From positions 992,001-1,056,000 of the forward strand of contig OY969423.1 of NCBI GenBank assembly GCA_963699225.1: a stretch of 64,000 nucleotides of DNA. Reading direction: 5' to 3'. Below, piece by piece: positions 58,838-64,000 of the stretch. Made by a program: the position numbers and the translations under genes. The notes under the pieces were generated by a model. The model was given only the letters and a program-made list of their open reading frames with translations. It made no database searches and was not told where the DNA came from. This stretch comes from VRUE01 sp963699225. GTDB taxonomy: Bacteria > Actinomycetota > Thermoleophilia > Solirubrobacterales > 70-9. Position 1 is the stretch's first letter. Every line of letters begins with the position of its first letter.

Positions 58838-60967
58838 GTGAACCGGATCGCGGACCTCACCTGGACTCGCCCCAAGCTCGTCCTCGCCGCCGTCGGCGTC
58901 TTCTTCTTGATCGCGGTCGCCTTCGGCCATGACGTCGAGCACCACCTCAAGGCGGCCGGCTTCACCGACCCCTCCTCGGAGAGCGAGCAGGGCAGCGGCC
59001 TGCTCAGCAACGCGCTCGGCTACGACCCCAATCCTGGCGTCGTCCTCGTCGTCCGTGCCCCCGATGGCGGGCCACTGAACCTGAAGAGCGCGACGCTGCG
59101 GCGGGAAGTCAACCAGCTCAGCGGCAAGGTGGCGCAGGTCAAGTACATCGGCCGCGTCGTCAACCCGCTGCAAGATCGTCGAGCCGGGGCACAGCTGATC
59201 GCCCGCGACGGCCGCTCGCTGGTGATCCTCGGCGATCTCGCCAACGGCGACGAGGAGAACGACGGCGGGATCGCCGCCGAAGGGGTCGAACCGCTGATCG
59301 CGGCCAGCAAGCTCAACGTCTCGATGGGCGGCTTCGCGCCCAGCTTCAACGAGGTCAACGACCAGACCAAGACCGACCTGACCAAGGCCGAGCTGATTGC
59401 CTTCCCCCTCCTCGCGCTGCTCCTCCTGGTGGTATTCCGGGGTGTCGTCGCCGCCGCGATCCCGCTGCTGATCGGGGTCGTCTCGATCGTCGGCACCCTC
59501 TTCGTGCTGCGGATCATGTCCGAGCTCGTCGACACCTCGGTCTTCGCGCTCAACATCGCCACCGGGCTCAGCCTCGGGCTGGCGGTCGACTACGCCCTTC
59601 TCATGGTCTCGCGATATCGCGAGGAGATCGCCGAGGGCGGCGCCACGCGTGAGGCGCACCGCAAAACCGTGCTCACCGCCGGCCGCACGGCGCTCTTCTC
59701 CGGCCTCACCGTCGGCGCCGCGATGGCGGCGCTGGTGATCCTGCCGCAGCGCTTCCTCTACTCAATCGCCGTCGCGGGCGCCTCGGTTGGAGTGCTTTCG
59801 GCGGTGCTGGCGATCCTCGTCGTCCCCTCGTTGCTAAGCCTTTTGGGAACACGGATCGACGCGCTCTCGATCCGCCGCGGCCCGGCCCTCTCCGATGAGT
59901 CCGGCGGTTGGTACCGGCTGGCGCGCGGCGTCATGCGCCACCCCGTCGGCGTCGCCCTGACCAGCTCCGCTCTGTTGCTCGCCGCGGCCGCGCCGCTGCT
60001 CTGGACCACCCTCACCGGCCCCAGCGCCGAAGCCGTCCCCCAGGGCAAGCCCTCGTATGAGACCAACAGCTACGTCGAAGCCCACTACCCGCGCGAGCTG
60101 ATCGAGGCGGTCACGGTCACCGTCGATGGCGGCGTCGACAAGGCGGCGCTGGCAAGCTACCGAGGGCGGATCGAAGCGATCGGGGGCGTGGTCCACGGCG
60201 CCCCCTTCGTCCCCGCCTCCAATCAGGTCGCCTACGCCAACTTCGGCCTCGCGGGCCCGGCGCTCTCGGAGAGCTCGCAGGACACGGTCAAGGCGATCCG
60301 CGCCCTCAGCCCCCCATCCGGGGCGACGGTCCTGCTCTCCGGCAACACAGCCCGCTTCATCGACCAGAAGCAGAGCCTGATCGAACACCTTCCCCTGCTG
60401 GTCACGATCATCTGCGCCACCACCTTGATCCTGCTCTTCCTGCTCACCGGCTCGGTCATCCTGCCGCTGAAGACCCTGCTGATGAATGCGATGACCCTGG
60501 GAGCGACCCTTGGCATCCTCGTCCTCGCCTTCCAGGACGGCTGGCTCGACTGGCTCTTCGCCTACCGCGGGCCGACCGCGGTCGAGGTGACCAGCCTCGT
60601 CTTCCTCTTCGCCGTGATCTTCGGCCTCGCCACCGACTACGCGGTGCTGGTGATGGCGCGGATCAAGGAGCAGCACGACCTCGGCAAGTCGAATGAGGAG
60701 GCGGTCGCGATCGGCATCGCCCGCACCGGCCGCGTGATCACCGCCGCCGCGATCATGATCGCCGTCGTCTTCCTCGCTTTCGGCGTCAGCTCGGTCTTCT
60801 TCATGAAGCAGATCGCCCTCGGCATGGCAGTCGGCGTGATGCTCGACGCGACGATCGTCCGCGCCCTGCTCGTCCCCTCGCTTATGCGCCTGCTCGGCGA
60901 GTGGAACTGGTGGGCGCCAAAACCGCTGCGCCGGATCTACCTGCGCCTCGGCATCTCCGAGGCCTGA
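58838..60967 (+). CDS. MMPL-family RND-type transporter
   Basis: The 709-residue exporter has about 12 membrane helices in two repeats: helix 1 near residue 15, then an extracytoplasmic loop (35-175), helices from about 185 to 340, a second loop (about 390-510) and helices 520-690. Motifs GLAVDYALLMVSRYREE and FGLATDYAVLVMARIKEQ carry the paired Asp-Tyr residues of the proton relay in MmpL-type transporters. It likely exports a lipid or hydrophobic compound. The start is GTG; regulation is probably by the divergent HxlR protein. Confidence 0.92.
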   Translation: MNRIADLTWTRPKLVLAAVGVFFLIAVAFGHDVEHHLKAAGFTDPSSESEQGSGLLSNALGYDPNPGVVLVVRAPDGGPLNLKSATLRREVNQLSGKVAQVKYIGRVVNPLQDRRAGAQLIARDGRSLVILGDLANGDEENDGGIAAEGVEPLIAASKLNVSMGGFAPSFNEVNDQTKTDLTKAELIAFPLLALLLLVVFRGVVAAAIPLLIGVVSIVGTLFVLRIMSELVDTSVFALNIATGLSLGLAVDYALLMVSRYREEIAEGGATREAHRKTVLTAGRTALFSGLTVGAAMAALVILPQRFLYSIAVAGASVGVLSAVLAILVVPSLLSLLGTRIDALSIRRGPALSDESGGWYRLARGVMRHPVGVALTSSALLLAAAAPLLWTTLTGPSAEAVPQGKPSYETNSYVEAHYPRELIEAVTVTVDGGVDKAALASYRGRIEAIGGVVHGAPFVPASNQVAYANFGLAGPALSESSQDTVKAIRALSPPSGATVLLSGNTARFIDQKQSLIEHLPLLVTIICATTLILLFLLTGSVILPLKTLLMNAMTLGATLGILVLAFQDGWLDWLFAYRGPTAVEVTSLVFLFAVIFGLATDYAVLVMARIKEQHDLGKSNEEAVAIGIARTGRVITAAAIMIAVVFLAFGVSSVFFMKQIALGMAVGVMLDATIVRALLVPSLMRLLGEWNWWAPKPLRRIYLRLGISEA

Positions 60968-61061
60968 GGGCCCCACCCCACCCGGGTGTAACGCCTTCTA
61001 CATCCATATCCCGGACAGCGCGTTGCACCGGCGACCGCGTGAGTTCGATCACATTACGCAT

Positions 61062-61075
61062 ATATAAATTTATAT
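61062..61075. promoter_or_regulatory. AT-rich palindrome upstream of the TetR gene
   Basis: ATATAAATTTATAT is an exact 14 bp palindrome in a GC-rich region, 20 nt before the TetR start at 61095. Its place fits an autoregulatory operator overlapping the promoter of the TetR-thiolase-reductase operon. Confidence 0.55.
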
Positions 61076-61094
61076 CTGGGTAACGTGTTCCTGG

Positions 61095-61754
61095 ATGGCC
61101 TCCACTCCGACACGCTCGCGCCTCTCGAAGGCCGATCGCATGGAGCAGGCGCTGCTCGCTGCCCACGGTCTATTCGCCGAGCGCGGTTTCGCCGCGGTGA
61201 CGATGGACGAGGTCGCCGCCGAAGTCGGCGTGACCAAGCCGCTGCTCTACAACTACTTCGGCAACAAGGAGCAGCTCTACATCGCCTGCATGAAGCGCTC
61301 CGGCGACGCCCTGGTGGCGATGATCCTCGAGACCGTCGGCGACGCCAGCAGTCCCAGCGAGGCGCTCAACGACGGCCTGCGCGCTTTCTTCGCCTTCCTC
61401 GACGCCGATCGCGCCGCCTGGGCGGTGCTCTTCGACGAGACCCTGCCCCACGTCGGCGAGCTCGCCGACCGGGTCGCCGAGTACCGCGGCCGCCTGATCG
61501 AGCTGGTCTCCGGATCGCTGCTGGCGCAGCTGCCGGCCAAGCAACGCACCGCGGCGCGGATCGAAGTCGAGGCCCTCTCCACCGCCCTGCTCGGCGCCGC
61601 CGAGGCGCTGGCGCGCTGGTGGCTGCGCAGCGAAGCAACCACCGCCGGTGAGGCGGCCGAGCTCTTGATCGCAACCGTCGAGCCGGGCCTGCGCCTGCGC
61701 TCCACCCCATCCGCCAAGTCCTCACGACCGAAACCGAAAGGTGAAAGCAGTTGA
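61095..61754 (+). CDS. TetR-family transcriptional regulator
   Basis: The 219-residue regulator has an N-terminal HTH: RMEQALLAAHGLFAERGFAAVTMDEVAAEVGVTKPLLYNYFGNKEQLYIACM, the classic TetR pattern. It is followed by an all-helical ligand domain (DGLRAFFAFLDADRAAWAVLFDETLPHVGEL, IEVEALSTALLGAAEALARWWLRS) and a basic Ser/Lys tail. The stop overlaps the thiolase start by 4 nt (TTGA), so it is the first gene of the fatty-acid operon and probably controls it in response to an acyl-CoA. Confidence 0.9.
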   Translation: MASTPTRSRLSKADRMEQALLAAHGLFAERGFAAVTMDEVAAEVGVTKPLLYNYFGNKEQLYIACMKRSGDALVAMILETVGDASSPSEALNDGLRAFFAFLDADRAAWAVLFDETLPHVGELADRVAEYRGRLIELVSGSLLAQLPAKQRTAARIEVEALSTALLGAAEALARWWLRSEATTAGEAAELLIATVEPGLRLRSTPSAKSSRPKPKGESS

Positions 61755-63043
61755 CCGATAAGCCACGCCGCGTCGCCGTGATCGGCGGCAACCGGATCCC
61801 CTTCGCACGCTCCAACTCCGTCTACTCCCGCGCGTCGAACCAGGACATGCTCACCGCCGCCCTCGACGGCCTCGTCTCGCGCTACTCGCTCGAGGGCGAG
61901 GCGCTCGGTGAGGTCGCCGGCGGCGCCGTGCTCAAGCACTCGCGCGACCGCGACCTCACCCGCGAGAGCGTGCTCGGCACCCGCCTCGCTGCCGAGACGC
62001 CGGCCTACGACGTGCAGCAGGCCTGCGGCACCGGGCTGGAGACGACGATCCTGGTCGCCAACAAGATCGCCCTCGGGCAGATCGACGCCGGCATCGCCTG
62101 CGGCGCCGACACCACCTCCGACGCGCCGATCGGGCTCAACGAGGGCCTGCGCGAAGTCCTGCTCGACGCCAACCGCGAGAAGTCGACCTTCGGCCGGGTC
62201 AAGCAGCTGACCAGGGTCCGGCCCAGCCACGTCGTGCCGGCGATTCCCCGCAACGAGGAGCCGCGCACCGGCCTCTCGATGGGCGAGCACTGCGCGATCA
62301 TGGCGGCGGAGTGGGAAGTCGGCCGCGAGGAGCAGGACGAGCTCGCGGTCAACAGCCACCACCACCTCGCCGCGGCCTACGAGCGCGGCTTCATGGACGA
62401 CCTGGTCAGCTCCTACCTCGGCCTCGAGCGCGACCAGAACCTGCGCCCCGACTCCTCGACCGAGAAGCTGGCCAAGCTCGGCCCGGTCTTCGGTGGTCCC
62501 GAGGGCACGATGACCGCGGCCAACTCGACTCCGCTCTCCGACGGCGCCTCGGCGGTGCTGCTGGCCTCTGAGGAGTGGGCGAAGGAGCGCGACCTGCCGG
62601 TCCTCGCCTACTTCGTCGATGGCCAGACCGCTGCGGTCGACCACGTGCACAAGCGCGAGGGATTGCTGATGGCGCCGGCCTACGCGATGCCGCGCATGCT
62701 CGACCGCATGGGCAGCGGCCTCGGCGATTTCGACTTCTACGAGATCCACGAGGCCTTCGCCGCCCAGGTGCTCTGCACGTTGAAGGCCTGGGAGGACCCG
62801 TCCTTCTGCCGCGACCGCCTCGGCCGCTCCGAGCCGCTCGGCTCGATCGACCGTGAGCGGCTCAACGTCAACGGCGGCTCGCTTGCCGCCGGCCACCCCT
62901 TTGCCGCGACCGGCGGGCGCATCGTCGCCAGCCTCGCCAAGGCCCTGCACGAGCGGGGCTCTGGCCGCGGCCTGATCAGCATCTGCGCGGCCGGCGGCCA
63001 GGGCGTCGTCGCCGCGCTTGAAAGCACAGGAGAGAACAAGTGA
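61751..63043 (+). CDS. Acetyl-CoA acyltransferase (thiolase, FadA2/FadI-like)
   Basis: The 430-residue thiolase starts at TTG. The nucleophilic cysteine lies in VQQACGTGLETTILVANKI, the NEALA-type His in YEIHEAFAAQVLC, and the second cysteine in SICAAGGQGVVA; GGSLAAGHPFAATGGR is also present. It carries out the thiolytic cleavage (or formation) of 3-ketoacyl-CoA. The neighbours are a TetR regulator upstream and a FabG4-like reductase downstream (4 nt overlap), the same gene order as fadA2-fabG4 in mycobacteria, so a role in beta-oxidation or reverse beta-oxidation is likely. Confidence 0.92.
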   Translation: MTDKPRRVAVIGGNRIPFARSNSVYSRASNQDMLTAALDGLVSRYSLEGEALGEVAGGAVLKHSRDRDLTRESVLGTRLAAETPAYDVQQACGTGLETTILVANKIALGQIDAGIACGADTTSDAPIGLNEGLREVLLDANREKSTFGRVKQLTRVRPSHVVPAIPRNEEPRTGLSMGEHCAIMAAEWEVGREEQDELAVNSHHHLAAAYERGFMDDLVSSYLGLERDQNLRPDSSTEKLAKLGPVFGGPEGTMTAANSTPLSDGASAVLLASEEWAKERDLPVLAYFVDGQTAAVDHVHKREGLLMAPAYAMPRMLDRMGSGLGDFDFYEIHEAFAAQVLCTLKAWEDPSFCRDRLGRSEPLGSIDRERLNVNGGSLAAGHPFAATGGRIVASLAKALHERGSGRGLISICAAGGQGVVAALESTGENK

Positions 63044-64000
63044 GCGACCTCTACACGCAGGTAGTCAACTCGCCCCCGGGCCGGATGATCGCCGGCCGGG
63101 TCGGCTTGCCCCAACCGACGCAGCTAGAGCGCCACCAGCCCGGCGCGCCGGTCGTTTCCGGCGCCGTGCTCAGCGGCGGCGCCCCGCGCGGCCGGCTCGG
63201 CAAACGGATCGAGCAGGTGCTGGGCGATGCCGGCGCGGCCAAGCCCGAGACCTCGAGCTCCCCGGTCAAGGCGCTGGTCTTCGACGCCACCGGCATCGCC
63301 GACTCGACCGAGCTGGTCGAGCTGCAGCGCTTCTTCCACCCCAACGTGAAGCGGGTGCAGCGCTCCGGCCGCGTCGTCGTGCTCGGCACGCCCCCCGCTG
63401 GCCTGCCGCCTCGAGCGGCTACCGCGCAACGAGCCCTGGAGGGCTTCACTCGCTCGCTGGGCAAGGAGATCGGCCGCGGCATCGCCGTGCAGCTGGTCTA
63501 CGTCGCCGAGGGCGCCGAGGAGGAGATCGACTCCACCCTGCGCTTTTTGCTCTCCCCTCGCTCCGCCTACGTCTCCGGTCAGGTGGTCGAGATCGGCAAG
63601 GCAGTGACGAATACGCCTGAGCTCGACTGGGAGCGACCGCTAGAGGGCAAGGTGGCGCTGGTCACCGGCGCCTCGCGCGGTATCGGCGAGGCGATCGCCA
63701 CCACCCTGCACCGCGACGGCGCCGAGCTCGTCCTGCTCGACGTGCCGGCGCTCTCCGCCGACCTCAGCGCGGTCGCCGGGCGGCTCGGCGCCGAGACGAT
63801 CGAGCTCGACATCACCGATCCCGACGCGCCGCTGCAGATCGCCGCGGCGATCCCCGACGGCGTCGACGTGATCGTCCACAACGCCGGCGTCACCCGCGAT
63901 CGCACGATCGCCAAGATGCCGGAGGACCGCTGGAGCTCGCTGATGGAGATCAACCTCTCCAGCGAGGAGCGGATCAACGACGAGCTGCTCGAGCGCAAGC
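63040..64000 (+). CDS. FabG4-like 3-oxoacyl reductase (two-domain SDR), 3' end outside window
   Basis: A frame starting at GTG 63040 (VSDLYTQVVNSPPGRMIAGRVGLPQP) runs open to the window end, giving 320 residues. The N-terminal domain (1-195) is a flavodoxin-like SDR relative lacking catalytic residues (ALVFDATGIADSTELVELQRFF, RSGRVVVLG). The second domain starts WERPLEGKVALVTGASRGIGEAIATTL and has VHNAGVTRDRTIAKM. This is the architecture of mycobacterial FabG4 (high-molecular-weight FabG). It overlaps the thiolase stop by 4 nt. The Tyr-Lys catalytic motif would lie past the window edge. Confidence 0.88.
   Translation, partial: MSDLYTQVVNSPPGRMIAGRVGLPQPTQLERHQPGAPVVSGAVLSGGAPRGRLGKRIEQVLGDAGAAKPETSSSPVKALVFDATGIADSTELVELQRFFHPNVKRVQRSGRVVVLGTPPAGLPPRAATAQRALEGFTRSLGKEIGRGIAVQLVYVAEGAEEEIDSTLRFLLSPRSAYVSGQVVEIGKAVTNTPELDWERPLEGKVALVTGASRGIGEAIATTLHRDGAELVLLDVPALSADLSAVAGRLGAETIELDITDPDAPLQIAAAIPDGVDVIVHNAGVTRDRTIAKMPEDRWSSLMEINLSSEERINDELLERK

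Overview
The window is very GC-rich, with compact genes, frequent GTG and TTG starts and many 1-4 nt stop/start overlaps. It carries a full coenzyme F420 gene set, an IdeR/MntR-type regulator, HxlR and TetR regulators, crotonyl-CoA carboxylase/reductase and a GTP-dependent PEP carboxykinase. This fits an actinobacterium, most likely a soil Thermoleophilia/Solirubrobacterales lineage. That placement is inferred from gene content and protein style, not from a marker gene. No rRNA, tRNA, CRISPR array, prophage or insertion sequence was recognised.

Layout. (1) 1-3803, minus strand: end of a PAP2-like gene, then an acyl-CoA catabolic operon (SDR, FlK-like thioesterase, HMG-CoA lyase, acyl-CoA carboxylase beta). 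(2) 3832-11257: F420 metabolism (F420:NADPH reductase, CofD/FbiA, CofC/FbiD, CofE/FbiB, FbiC) with a zinc alcohol dehydrogenase and a low-complexity exported protein. (3) 11336-20062: aquaporin, NMT1-type binding lipoprotein, Nramp transporter with its DtxR-family regulator, YgfZ, RmuC and crotonyl-CoA carboxylase/reductase. (4) 20079-34573: secreted sugar dehydrogenase, ClpS, ethylmalonyl-CoA mutase, an LhgO-type oxidase, MaoC hydratase, nucleotide-sugar dehydrogenase, acyl-CoA dehydrogenase, CAP-domain protein and a collagen-like secreted protein. (5) 34697-38399: divergent pabB/pabC and malyl-CoA lyase. (6) 38609-52946: an extracellular polysaccharide locus (four glycosyltransferases, integral membrane proteins, flippase, three GH26-type hydrolases, a deacetylase). 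(7) 53472-64000: PEP carboxykinase, succinyl-CoA-type ligase with a small ferredoxin, HxlR/MMPL, and TetR/thiolase/FabG4-like reductase running off the end.

Functional links. Ccr (18507), Ecm (24191), a MaoC hydratase (27993), an acyl-CoA dehydrogenase (30272) and malyl-CoA/beta-methylmalyl-CoA lyase (37347) together suggest an ethylmalonyl-CoA pathway for C2 assimilation. The genes are scattered over about 20 kb rather than clustered. A carboxylase, a SucCD-like ligase and GTP-PEPCK would connect its products to the TCA cycle and gluconeogenesis.

The most unusual signal is a set of long palindromes with 19-27 bp arms. Several share a loop-proximal core resembling TCCGG followed by a purine/G-rich run. 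Three lie in-frame inside genes (cofE, fbiC and the exported protein at 8009-8881), so they look like intragenic palindromic insertions, comparable in principle to Rickettsia palindromic elements. A related but more complex island of interleaved inverted repeats fills the noncoding stretch 52968-53442. Other points of note are an LhgO gene that appears to have lost its start codon through a one-base deletion, a domain-swapped glycosyltransferase, and a membrane-domain/GH26 fusion.
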